NCBI GenBank assembly: GCA_031002005.1
Contig: CM061918.1
Location: forward strand, 46,350,047 to 46,414,046
Length of the DNA stretch: 64,000 bases
Direction: 5' to 3'
Source of the DNA: Vandiemenella viatica
Taxonomy: Eukaryota; Arthropoda; Insecta; Orthoptera; Morabidae
Part shown: in pieces, positions 1 to 11,277 of the stretch
Layout of the letters: every line of letters starts with the position of its first letter
Position numbering within the stretch: the stretch's first letter is position 1
Notes under the pieces: generated by a model
What the model was told of the DNA's origin: nothing
The model's input: only the letters and a program-made list of their open reading frames with translations
Database searches by the model: none
Program-made: the position numbers and the translations under genes

Positions 1-19
1 CAGCATTCACGGATGCTAA

Positions 20-238
20 AATCGTAATCCCTCACGCGGGACTGGTATTCGAAAGGACACTGGTTCAAACTCCCGTCCGATCAAAAAGATTGCGACTTTC
101 CATGATTTCACGAAATCACTCCAGACTAATGGCGGGATGGTTCCCAAGAAAGACCATGACTGAAGTCCTTCCCGTTTCTAGTCTCCAATCTCCTCCCAAC
201 GTGACGAAGCGTAAAATCCGCAAAAAATAATAATAATT
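20..238 (+). repeat. tRNA-derived SINE, diverged copy
   Basis: This is a copy of the dominant SINE family of the window. The internal RNA polymerase III B-box-like stretch (ggttcaaactc) lies near 63-73, followed by the family's conserved body (nearly 'aaatcactccag' then 'gcgggatggttcc'), and the copy ends in the short A-rich tail aaaaaataataataa. The tRNA-like head is poorly preserved, so the 5' edge is approximate. Confidence 0.7.
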
Positions 239-454
239 CCTAAAAACACATAATGTGTACTACACAACACACGGTACAAGTGACAATTCTTTAAATAGCA
301 TTAAATGTTCCAAAACATTTGAGAATTAGTGTAAATTTAATATTTTGCATACCTTTCCACGAAAACTGAATATTTTTTATATTGCCGTTTGTTGACATTC
401 TAAAAACGAAAAATCTGTTTATCACGACATCTGATATAAACCATTGCGATTCTG

Positions 455-672
455 TTTTTTTTTTTTTTTTTTTGCTGTTATCTTAACGGCTTGTCGACAT
501 CGAGGTATTAGGGCTGGCTGGGAGATTTTGTGACCAGGAAACATACCGGCATCCGCCTGGAGTGGTTTAGGGAAACCACGGAAAACCTACATTGGATGGC
601 CGGACGGAAAATCGAACTCACGTCCTCTCGAATACGAGGCACAGGCTTTACCGCTCACCCACCACGATCGGT
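455..672 (-). repeat. tRNA-derived SINE
   Basis: Minus-strand copy of the same family. The poly-T run at 455-473 is its reversed poly-A tail, and the tRNA-like head ends at 672 with the family 5' signature (reverse of accgatcg). The body contains the reversed 'gcctggagtggtttagggaaacca' region with several differences from consensus, so it is an old copy. Confidence 0.75.
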
Positions 673-2295
673 GATTTATTTATGAATCAAGCAATTGTTA
701 CATCAAGTGTGACCCCCACAACAGACACTTTAGAATGACTTCACGTGTAGACATGGTTGAGTTTTTATGCGGCTTTATAGTATGCTGTCTTTATAGTATC
801 ATGACTCGCAAAATTTAGTGTAAAATATCCGCAAAGAGACTCCTTTGTTGCATATCTTCTTTGACGACTCTGTGATGTCAAATCCGTCCAGGTTTTCCAT
901 CAAACTACGAAATGAAACCACTATCACACACTGCTATCACTAAGAAAATAGACACACAAAGCTCTGTCGTAGTTACATCATTCGAAAAATCATGAGATAT
1001 CACTAAGCCAAAAGTTCTTCCAAAATATTTAGTTATATATTGTAAACCCCGATAAAGTCTTCTGAAGTTTGTAGTTTTCGCAATATACGAAAATTATGAG
1101 TGATGATAATTTGTTACTTTAGTATATAATTATTCCGACATAAATCATATGTATCGTTCAATAGAGGAAAAATGTCATGAAAATAATTATTTTTTTAAAT
1201 TTTGAAAAAGTTTTGAAGATACCCGAAACTACTTTTCAACTGATTTTTTTTTGCGTTTACTTCGTATGTACCATTTTAAAATACAATTTCCTAAAACATA
1301 CGGTATACTCTGTTTAAAAATGATTTCCTGCTGATTTTTTAAAAGTTTTTACGATTTTTTTGTAAATAAACTCAATACAGAATCTATGTACAGAACCGTC
1401 GGCGAACGAGAATAACATACATTTTACAAAGCCAGTTTAAAAGTAATTTGGAAGGTTATAAATAATAACGGGGTCTCTCATTTCTGGTCCAAGATAATCA
1501 CTAGTTGGTGCTAGCTTCCCATTGTATATAATGGCTCCACGGCTGAATTTGCAATTAACCCAAACTGTTATTGCAAACTTTTAGTCTGAAACCCTTGTGG
1601 ATGATCCAAGGCGTGAGTACAAATGTTGGCGAGAGGTCGAAAACCATAAAATGTAAACAGAAGACGATCTTGTCGACTCGCAAAAAGTTTGCCCGGCTGG
1701 CGTCCTGGTTCGTTTGGTTGTAACAAGTTGGTACCACTGTAGGGACGGACGTAGTTGGCCGGCTGGGTGCTAACGCCGCGAGGTTGCTGCCAACTGCCTC
1801 TCATCCCCCAAATAGCGCTCGCAGCGAGTAACAGGCAGCCGTAAATTCCCACTCATAAATCCTGCTCGCCTGGTCGTAAACAGACTTCACTCTCTCAGCG
1901 CGCGAACAGATCGCTGCCAAACAGTTTGCGCAGTTGGCACCACCGTTACGCGTCCTCTGCAAACTACTAACGTAGCGTAACTCTGGCATACACACAGGAT
2001 ACTAGGAACGGAGGAGGCGGATTTTGTGACTGATTGTTACATACGGTTTTAGATGTGACAGCTTGATCATCACATGAAGAAACTGCGATGAAAAGTTAAT
2101 CATTAACACCCTACCAGGTACAATGATAATTTAGAAGATACCTGCCTATTAATTCAATTTAACATACCAATTTATGTTTGTTTGTTTTTTTTCTATTTGT
2201 GCCTGAAACAGATAAACTTGTATTGGGAGAAGACGACAGAGCAATTAATCCTCTTTTGGAGAACGTTTACACTTGTACCAATCATTGCTAAACTT
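673..2295. other. Unassigned AT-rich DNA
   Basis: No gene recognised. Several short open frames overlap around 1,555-1,995, where base composition is more balanced, but none resembles a known protein and they lie on conflicting frames. The remainder is AT-rich with homopolymer runs. Confidence 0.5.
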
Positions 2296-2600
2296 CAGTG
2301 GTGGATCCAGGATTTTGCTTTGGGGGGGGGGGGGGAGGGTGGATTAAGCAGATTTTGTTTTGGGGAGGGCTAAAGCGGATTTGGTTTTGGGGGGGGAGGG
2401 CTAGAGCGGATTTGTTTTGGGTGGTGAGGGCTTGATGGGTATGCTTTATAGTGATACTAGCCTTAAAAGATCAGTAAAGCTAAAAAAAAAAAGGTCTCCA
2501 AAATAAAAAATTACGATTTTGGGCGTCGACCTAAATACTTTGGGGGGGGGGGGGGGAGGAAGCTTGAGCCCCCTAGTCTTCCCCCTGCATCCGCCACTGG
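2296..2600. mobile_element. hAT-like MITE with long G-runs
   Basis: The left end reads cagtggtggatccagg and the right end is its imperfect reverse complement (cctgcatccgccactg), giving ~16 bp terminal inverted repeats around ~305 bp. Flanking 8-mers (ctaaactt and gtaaaatt) agree at 6 of 8 places, compatible with an old 8 bp hAT-type target duplication. The inside holds G-runs near 2,321-2,335, 2,390 and 2,540-2,556, each followed by 'gcggatttg'-like repeats. There is no transposase, so it is a non-autonomous element. The class comes from termini and target size only. Confidence 0.5.
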
Positions 2601-4170
2601 TAAAATTCATTTCCTCCTACTTCACTGCCATTTTCTTTCTTTGCAAAACCTCTTCTTTAAATCATAATGTTTTTAGTTTCTTTTTATTTTTAGGTGCTTG
2701 TCTGAAATTTTTCTTGTCAATTTCTTCTTCTGAGATTTTTAGGTGTTCCAGGTTGTTCAGATTTTCGATTTTTTCGGATGCGATGAGAAATATATTACCG
2801 TATATTTTTCAGAATTTGGTACAACGTTTTTATTTATTTTTTTCATTTAATATTACATTAGCTACTTTTTAATTTTACCTAACCCTAACAAAAGATATCA
2901 GAAAAATTACAAACAATCCACACAGTAAAATGGAACTGACTTACACCTAGCACGTCTATAGGTTGATTGCTAATGACTCCTGAAGTAGCTTGCTTTGGTT
3001 GTTTTATTTTTTAAACATTCACGTTGAAAATTTACAAATTAAAAACAAAGACATAGGACAAACAGCAGGTTTCAGATTTCTCAGAGACTCAAAACTTTTG
3101 GCTCACTGAAAGACAATTATGATTACACTTGTAATTGTTGTCACCTCCTGGTTATAACCAGCATTCAACATCAACTGCTGGAAACGAAGATACAATAATA
3201 AACGCCAACTACAAAGATTAAAATCATTGTACCTAGTTCTATACTAGCGGGATTCTCAACCATTAAACATGAACGAAGGTGTGTTGTACGAAAAGTAAAA
3301 ATGTAAATGTTATCTAAACCCTTCCCTTCTTTTCTTAATTACGGTACCTTAGAATTCGTTTTTATGCTTGTGTTCACAATTGGCTTTGTTTTACTTATGT
3401 TTTAAAGTAATATAATATATGAAATATAAGTAATTAAAGCTAGTTGAAAAATTATCCATAATGATATATAGAGATAGTTATTGCATGTTAGTACCATCCC
3501 AACACTCAAAGAAGCACAGTATTATATAACTAAACACAAACTTTGTTTAGGATTACAACTGTGGTCACAACGAAAAATATTTTATTTTCGTAATAGTTGT
3601 CTAAAAATAAATCAAATTTTTAATCGCAGATATGGAATAAAGCAGAAAGACTCTCTCATATTTGTATATCGTTACTAGACGCAAAAATGTTAACAGTAAA
3701 TTAAAAATCATAATTCAGTTACTCCTATGGAAGTTTCAATGACTGATGCAGTGGTTTGATTAACGACAACAAGCTATCAGGTTTTAATATCGACATAATG
3801 GACAAATATGTTTACCGTAAAATAAATATCACAATTTCGTACGCTTATGAAATTATTAATCTATATTACAGTTATTTGGTAAACGTATTCCATTTTTTTA
3901 ATTTACTATATTTCAGAAAACTGAAGAAATAAACAACAAAATTTAAAAAAAAGGATAAACACAATCTAAATAGTAGTAGAGTCATTTTAGTTATCTTCTC
4001 AAGTGTAAATTTGTTGGATTAATTTAAATATCGCTTATGCTAGTTACGTTTGATTTAGGAATTCCGTTTATTTAATATAGTACATTTCAGATAACTGCAG
4101 AAATAAATAACCGAAGTCAAAATATAAAACAAAATGCAGGAAGAAGTAGTGTGATATTTTGTCAGTAATT
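2601..4170. other. Unassigned AT-rich DNA
   Basis: No gene, RNA or recognisable transposon. Open frames such as 2,519-2,872 are hydrophobic, low-complexity readings through T-rich DNA and overlap the MITE edge. Confidence 0.5.
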
Positions 4171-4605
4171 CTTGAAACGAATGCTCATTTCAAATACACA
4201 GTGATCTGTGGCCTGTATTTGTCCCACCTCGACATGGTTATAATTTCTTCCCCGTTCGTTGGTCACGTAGAGTTATAAGATATATTCACAAATTCTAAGA
4301 TAGACTGCAAGCTCTAAAAATTTGAAAACACCATCCAATATGCTGCTGTAGCGTTTGCGTGTAATCATTTCAAACTTATTGACAAACGCGTTGCCCGGTC
4401 TATTCGGGATTGATTTACCCGAACAGTATTTTTATATTTCCGATGTAAATCATGCGTACAAAGATTCATTAATTTGGCATTATCCATTTCCAGAAGTAAA
4501 CTAATCATTGATATACCCGAACAATTCCCAGAATGTGGCGAACTGGATGCTGTTATACAGAATACCAGTTTACATTTTGATCCAGCCTGCATTTCAACAT
4601 AAACA
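4171..4605. repeat. Diverged copy of the 4.2-8.2 kb repeat family
   Basis: The left part (about 4,185-4,390) resembles the 315 bp units at 7.5-8.2 kb (shared tracts include 'ctcatttcaaatacac', 'ttatcatttcttcc'-like text and 'catccaat'). The right part (about 4,375-4,605) resembles 6,160-6,520 (shared 'gttgatttacccg', 'ccatttcc', 'gaatgtcagtttacattttgatcca'-like text). Class unknown, with no coding capacity seen. Confidence 0.45.
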
Positions 4606-4613
4606 TATCATGA

Positions 4614-4859
4614 TTTTTTTTTTTTACTATGGTTTTACGTCTCATCGACGGTTTAAGTCATTAGAGGCGGAATGGGACTAGGGTCAAGGAACGGGAAGGA
4701 ATTCGGCTATCGTCTTTTGAAGGAAGCATCCCAGCATTCGCCTGGACTGATTTGGGGAAACCATGGAAAACCCAAATCTGGATGCCCGGACGGGGATTCG
4801 AACCACCGTCCTCCCGAATGCGAGGCCAGAACGTTTACCATTCACCCATCACGCTCGGT
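4614..4859 (-). repeat. tRNA-derived SINE, well preserved
   Basis: Minus-strand copy with reversed tail at 4,614-4,625. The 3' region 'tttacgtctcatcgacgg...gtcattagaggcgg' and the middle 'gcctggactgatttggggaa' are intact. The reversed B-box (ggattcgaacc) and tRNA-like head end at 4,859. It is close to the family consensus. Confidence 0.85.
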
Positions 4860-5159
4860 AATCATATGTTGCTGCTTGATAGTCAAAACATCTAACACCC
4901 GAGCATTAATACATAACACATACTGTACATAAATCTGTATCTGTAAGGGCCGTTTGGTCGAGCATCATGCAGAAAATAAGGAATTTTTATGGGTTTTCAC
5001 AACGTTTAAGCTTGGAGTCCAACCTAAAATCTGATGTACATGTTAAAACATTACGACACATTTGTTCTGTCGTAACTTAAAACAGCTGGATTTATTTTGA
5101 CGGGATTTAAAACTGCGGGCTTCTACAAAGAAGACGGGAAATTAAAAGGGGTGCGGGGT

Positions 5160-6150
5160 GAATGGGGAAAGTGGTTGGGCTTTTGTAAACTTAAATGTAG
5201 ACAGTATTCTTCTGCTTGTTTTAAAGTATACGTGTGCAAAATTCCTTCAAAACTGGATTGAAACTGTAGCTTTGTATAAAGAACATAATTTAGGGATGTA
5301 AAGGGGGAGAGAGAATGGGTTTTTGTAAAACTAATGTGGACAATATATTTCTCTCTTTGTTTTAAAGCATATATGTGCAAAATTCCATTGAAATCGGATA
5401 AAAACTATGGGTTTGCATAAAAATGAAGGGAAGGGTTTTTTGAAATTTTTTGTTCAGAAACCTTCTCCATGAAAAAATACATATATTTGCCAACTTTCAT
5501 GGTGATCGGTCAAATGGTGTAAACTGTAGCATTGTGTAAAGAACATTAGGGTGTGAATGAGGATAGAGGTTTGGTTTGGCAAACAAAAAGTTGACAGTAT
5601 TTTTCGCTTTATTTTAAATTATACTTGTGCAAAGTTCCATCAAAATCGGATAAAAACGGTCGGTGGGTTTGCATAAGAATTAAGGGTTATAAGGGGGCAA
5701 GGGGATAGTTTATGGAATTTTGTTTGGTCAGAAAACTTCTCCATGAAAAAATACATATATGTGACAACTTTCATGGTGATCGGTTAAACGGTGTCGACTG
5801 CAGCTTTGTTTATGGAACATTGGCAAAAATTAAGGGGGTGGAAAGTGGGAGAAGGGTTGGTTTTCCTAAACCAATTGTAGACTATTTTTCCCCTTGTTTT
5901 AAAGTATAAGTAAGCTAAGTTTTATCGAAATCTGCTATAAACTGTGAGTTTCTATAATGATCATTGTAAATTAGGAGGGGAGGGGGTTAAAGGTGAGAGG
6001 GGTGGGCTTTTGAAAATCATATAGTGAATCTATACCATTCTGGAATCGATTTAATCTCACACACAAAATTTCATAAAAACCGGGATAGCCATTTAGGAAT
6101 AGTTCAGTGACATACAAACGTACAGAAGAAATATATATATATGTAGATAT
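5160..6150. repeat. Irregular tandem array, ~110-150 bp units
   Basis: About seven diverged units follow one another. Each carries a core like 'gtgcaaaattccatcaaaatcgg' followed by 'aaaaactgtgggtttgcata' or 'taaactgtagctttgt'. Cores start near 5,234, 5,374, 5,491, 5,629, 5,764, 5,912 and 6,063. Two unit flavours alternate; one begins 'cttctccatgaaaaaataca'. The last unit runs into 'agttcagtgacatacaaacg' and an (AT)n tract, a 3'-end pattern often seen in insect dispersed repeats. Open frames within it are not conserved between units. Confidence 0.6.
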
Positions 6151-6159
6151 CTATATACC

Positions 6160-6520
6160 AACAGGATCTCGGCGTTTCCCGGTCTACCCCAACACTGTTT
6201 TTATTCACGCAATGAGAAACGTGTCCAAGGTTTCATACAATTTGCGCCATCTATTTCCGGAATTAAAGCAAACCTAGATTCACTCACAACTTACCATGAA
6301 AGGAGTTGGTTGAAGTTGATTTACCCGTACGCTATTTTTATTGTTCCAAAAAGATTCATGTGTACCAAGCTTCACTGATTTCGTACCGACCATTTCCGGT
6401 ACTAAACTAAACGGTGACTTAGCAGCACAGTTCTAAGAGTGGGGTAGTTTGGTTGCTTTGATACGGAATGTCAGTTTTCATTTTAGTCCAGGTTACATTT
6501 CAACTTAATTACAGCTAATG
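6160..6520. repeat. Repeat copy related to 4,375-4,605
   Basis: It shares the order 'cgtttcccggtctac', 'gttgatttacccg', 'ccatttccgg', and a closing stretch near 'gaatgtcagttttcatttt' with the segment at 4,375-4,605. Similarity is moderate with many indels. Function and class are unknown. Confidence 0.45.
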
Positions 6521-6734
6521 TTGCTGCTCGGAACTATTTGTGCATTCCGTGTACGTCGACAAATATTTCCTCCTCGTACACGAATACGTCGCATTGTTAA
6601 TAGTTTTTCGGGTTATGCCGCGCTTCAGAGATACTGTTTATGTTGACATAGCAACAGTTGCTATGTCAACAGTTGCCAATGCTCGCCGAGTAAAAGGCCG
6701 CTATCTTCGTTGATGATTTGTGTGGGGAGAGGGG

Positions 6735-6895
6735 TGGGCTTTTGCAAATGAAATTGTGAATCTAAACCATTCTCGAATCAACCTAATCACACACGCAAAG
6801 TTTCATAAATATCGGTACAGCCGTTTAGAAGTAGTTCCGTGACATATACACGAATAGAAGATATATATTTTTATATATATATATATAAGATAGAT
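6735..6895. repeat. Repeat 3'-end copy followed by (AT)n
   Basis: Nearly parallels 6,005-6,150: 'gtgaatctaaaccattctcg', 'acacgcaaagtttcata', 'cagccgtttagaagtagttc', 'cgtgacatatacacg', then an (AT)n tract. The two copies are ~750 bp apart in the same orientation. Confidence 0.55.
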
Positions 6896-7539
6896 ACAGA
6901 AGTGATACTTTCATAATGTCATGTATTCTATATAAGTAAGGGACAATTAAGATAAGTTGACATTATTTTTAATTTTTTTTAGGGACAGACATTTTTCCGA
7001 ACATTAATGCGGACGACGAAAAAATGACTGAAGGATTCTTTAGATTATGCGAACGAAATGGGAAATAATTAGTACCCGCTAAATTCTGAACTGCAGTCCT
7101 AAACTCTCTCATCAAATTTTACTTTATGCGTTTTCCTAGGCAGCATTCCAGGATGAAAGTAAATGCAAAGGTATATTCACGTCTTAACGCGTAATCTGAA
7201 GATTTCAGATTCGCATCGAGAAATATTTTTGATAACTCGTTTTTGTGTTTTAGAAACTTAATAGAAAATAGTAATATGTGTGGAATTTTTTTATTAGCAA
7301 TTTCATTCTGCGTCGCTCCAATGGAAATTGGTGTGCGTAGTAATGAGTTTATCTTTGCTTTTTCTTCCGGTAGCAAAGCATAATTGTAATTTAGTATCTT
7401 TGTATCCCTTACTGCTAATAAAATTCCACTTTTTCGTTACGCTTATGTGAGTTTTCTAACGGATTCTATTTATATATACATATTAAAAAAAATTGAAGAA
7501 GTCAATACGCAAAGTTACATAGTCCAAAAACACTGGTAA

Positions 7540-8193
7540 CAGATTCCAAAGGTTGGAGTGATTATCTGTATCTTTGGTAGGTATGTTGAATAAGTGTGTT
7601 CATTTGAGATACAATGTGATTTGTAACTCCTATCTGTTCTCAACAGGAAAGGGTTATCATTTCTTCCTCGCTTACGTGTGTTCATAAAGTATACGGCAGA
7701 TTTTATGCTCGACCATAAGCTTTCAAACTGTACAAATCCCATCCAATTTCTTTCTATAGTTTTTGCGTGATGCCTGTTCAAAGGGACAGACAAACGCAAC
7801 CCACTTGTAGATTTATAGTAGTAGCTAGAGATATCTCCAATTTTTTTTATCTTATTTGGTTTCAATATGTGTATCTGGTAGTATGATCTTTGGTAGGTTT
7901 GTTGGAGAAGGGTGTTCATTTCAGATACAATGTGATATGTAACTCCCATCTGTTCTCAACAGGAACGGGTTATCATTTCTTCCTCGATTAGGAATGTTTA
8001 TAAGGCATACTGCAGATTTTATGTTCGAGCATAAGCTTTTAAACTGTATAAAGCCCATCCAATTTCTTTCTATAGTTTTTGCATGATGCCTGTTCAAAGT
8101 GACAGACAAACGCAACCCACTTGTATATTTATAGTAGTAGCTAGAGATATCTCTGATTTTTTTTTTGTTATTTGGTCTCAATGTGTGTATCTG
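7540..8193. repeat. Tandem duplication, ~315 bp unit, two copies
   Basis: The segment starting near 7,565 is repeated ~315 bp downstream. For example 'gatacaatgtgat' occurs near 7,609 and 7,924, and 'gacagacaaacgcaacccac' occurs in both. Copies differ by roughly 10-15% by eye. Minus-strand open frames (7,515-7,949 and 7,921-8,181) give similar peptides only because the DNA is duplicated; neither resembles a known protein. Confidence 0.75.
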
Positions 8194-10119
8194 AACTGGC
8201 TCCCTGTTTTTGAAGCAGAGCGTACCGATAATTCCATCACTACCGGATTATCAGAAGCCGATGTTCCCCATCTCCTACACGGCCTTGTGTCAGAAACTTT
8301 AGCCGCTGCCGTAATGGTATTACTCAACTTGGCAAGCTAGCGTCAGTCGATATAATCGGATAGGCCAAGTAGTGGCGGACTTCAAACTTGGGCGCATTTG
8401 CACGCAACCAATGACGACAAGCGAACAGTTAACTGTGCGGCAGGGAATAAAATGTCACTTTATGCAATGAGTAACCGTTACAGTGTTTAATTCAAGACAC
8501 TCTAGTTCGTTCACTACCCTCATCACAACAATACTCTCGCGGAAACTTGGGTTGAAATTAAAACTCTGAATTGATTTCTTCAAACATAAAAAAGAAACTC
8601 TATCGTCACTTGGACATATTTTATAGCTTTATTTTAGGAGTTCTTAGTCATTTTTCGAATTTTATTTTTATTATTATTATTTAGAGCGTGGTGCAATGTT
8701 TGTATATGTAGCGAAGGGAAATAGGCTTGTGTCGACTAAGAATAAATCGGACGCATAGCAGTTTTTAATGATTAATCATGCTAAGAATATAACAAAAAAC
8801 AAAATTATTTATTATAAAATATAACGATTATAATTATTTTTAGAAAATAAATTCGGCAAAATCAGGCATTCAGGCATGTGACCCCGAACGCCAATGGGAA
8901 ACCATTACGTCACACCACCCCAGAGGCCAAAGTTGTTGTTGACATTTTCGTCGAACAGAACAGGTTACTTGGTAAATTATTCGTTTGTATCAACTTTTGT
9001 CACTTTAATACAGTTGTTCTCAGTTATATTCTGAAAGACAAGTGTAATTCGGTATGGAACCAGGATTTAGCAACGCAAACAGTAGCAATTTGCCCAAAAT
9101 TGACGCCGTAACACTTGGCAGATTTTTCGCGTCAAACATCGACTTTTGCTCATCGGAATTCCGCAATCTTAAAACTTCGATGTAAGTATACACAAGTGAC
9201 AATTCTACATTATAAGCTTAAATAGCATTATTTCAGTTTTGTAAACAATAACCTATTGCTTAGACATACGTTTTGTAAATTAATTGAAACTGGTATGAGG
9301 TTACATTTGCGATGTATAAACAAGTGGCAAATAGCTAAACCAGAAGGAAGACCTATGCGAAGTAACAAAAGATTTCGTTCTTCGCTTCGATACTATCTTT
9401 GGCGTGAAAAATGTCATTGGATATGGTTATTGTAGGTACTATTATTTTTGTGCCGTGTCCGTATTGTAAATTGAATCATGTATAAGATATGTTTCTTTTT
9501 TGCTTTATAGAAAAGTATATCCTCAAAAATAGGTGTGGCAAATTTTAAAAACTATGGCATTGCCTATTTTAAGTCTGCTCTAAGCTTCGTATCAGCCTAA
9601 CAACATCACCTTTCAGTTATGATATCTCGAGAACCATGAGAGATATTAAAAAAAAAAAAAAAAAAAATCTTTATTTTCGATTTGTTTCATCGAGCTGAAT
9701 AAGAATATATCATTAGATTGTGGCACCACGGTAATGATAGTGCTTCCAGAGTGTGTTTATTATATTAAACGTAACACTAAAGAAAGATTATGAATCATAA
9801 AACCAAACCAATCTCTAATCATACCTTATTAGGTTGTCAGTACTGGAAAAGTAGTGGTTCTGCAAAATTAATCAGTTTTGCTTTAGATTTATAAATATAT
9901 TGTGCACAAATGCTAACATCAAAATGATCTTCACAAAAATTGATTGTTGAATCTGCAGATAAACTATGAGCATGCTCCCTCCTTGCAAGTTTTAACCACT
10001 TTCCCGTATCTGTTCATTGTTTAGAACATATATAAACAACTTGTTTGGAGTTTTTATGATTGTGCTTTTACACTAGGGCACTACACAGTACTTATAAAAC
10101 GAGGAATTCATTTTTAATT
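8194..10119. other. Unassigned AT-rich DNA
   Basis: No recognisable gene. Small open frames (for example 8,878-9,111) have no family resemblance. There is a pure A tract near 9,646-9,667. Confidence 0.5.
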
Positions 10120-10232
10120 AAAGAACACTTAACATCTGCCATATACATACACGACTGCTTTGTTTTCAATCGGGTTCTGTGACGTCATTCAAGGCGCCAG
10201 TCTTGAGCGTTTTCGTGGTAAATTTAAATTCG
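10120..10232 (+). repeat. Direct repeat copy A with CRE palindrome
   Basis: A ~113 bp block running from 'aaagaacactt' to 'gtggtaaatttaaattcg' recurs as copy B at 11,160-11,277, in the same orientation ~1,040 bp away. Both copies keep the full cAMP-response-element palindrome TGACGTCA (here 10,180-10,187) and the tract 'gtcttgagcgttttcgtgg'. Confidence 0.75.
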
Positions 10233-10387
10233 TTTTTTTTATTTATTTATTTATTTCTGAGTAAAATAGGTAAAGTGTTAACCTATTTTCCAAAATTAAT
10301 CAACTAGCCAATTATTGAAACAGAGGGCTTTAGTGAAAGAACCGCATTACGTCAACCAAGTTGCAGCATATCGGGAAATTTGAGGTG

Positions 10388-10395
10388 TATAAATA
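10388..10395 (+). promoter_or_regulatory. TATA box candidate
   Basis: TATAAATA lies between the two CRE-bearing direct repeats. Initiator-like cagt/tcag motifs occur 20-50 bp downstream. No open frame of note follows, so the transcript, if any, would be non-coding or part of an unrecognised transposable element. Confidence 0.35.
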
Positions 10396-11159
10396 GGAGT
10401 AAGCGGCAGTATGGTGAACCTTTCGTCGTTTAGCAGTCAGAAAGCGTGTATGGTAGCTCCAGATATTTGAGACGGAGCGGAGCAAAGTTTTAACTGGGAG
10501 TGAATGTCATCTTATCTGGTAGCTGAAATTGTTCGTCGTTTAATTTGGACATTAAGTGCTGGTCACTAAAATGATAGTGAGCCAAAGAAAATTGAAGTTT
10601 GAATTGTGATTTTGTTTTTGTCGTAACGTTTTTCAGAATTCTTGAAATCTCAGAGTTAACTTCTGGATATGAAAGTGCGGCGATTTTTATTATGTAGTTG
10701 AGGGCTATTCGACTTCCGCAGTTTTTTAATGCGATTCAGCAGAGCTTTATTTCAGATTAAAATTGCTCGTTTCACTCCAGAAAGATAGGTTCGCGTAAGG
10801 AAAATAGGTGAAGATTAATGACTTCGCTGAATTTAATATTAAAATTTTAAATTGTTTATTCAGGATGTGGTAAACTTTGTGTGAAATATAGATACAGAGG
10901 TGAAATTAAACATTTAAAGACGAGTTCTAGTGTTGCGCAGCTCATATGCTACCACTCAAACAGTCATAATTAAGAATTCATTAACGTGAATATTTATAAG
11001 GAACGTCTTCGGAGTGTTTATGTAACGGGCAGATAATATTTTGAACCGAACAATGGAGTCAGCAACTGATAGAAAAATTTCCGAAGTAGCGTGATGAATA
11101 TTGCGTGCAATGGATCTTATGATTAAAGATTCCTACTTCTGTAGGTGAACATTGGAGAA

Positions 11160-11277
11160 AAAGAACACTTGATACCTGCCATTTGCATACATGATTGTTT
11201 TGTTTTGGTTCGGGTGGTGTGACGTCATTCAAGACGCCGTGACAGTCTTGAGCGTTTTCGTGGTAAATTTAAATTCG
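11160..11277 (+). repeat. Direct repeat copy B with CRE palindrome
   Basis: Second copy of the block at 10,120-10,232, with TGACGTCA at 11,220-11,227. It differs by scattered substitutions and a small insertion next to 'acgccgtgacagtc'. The pair could be a partial local duplication or the ends of an unrecognised element. Confidence 0.75.

Noticed and set aside
7515..8181. Two similar 86-144 codon minus-strand frames
   Set aside because: Similarity results from the 315 bp tandem duplication; no resemblance to a known family and no codon-level conservation.
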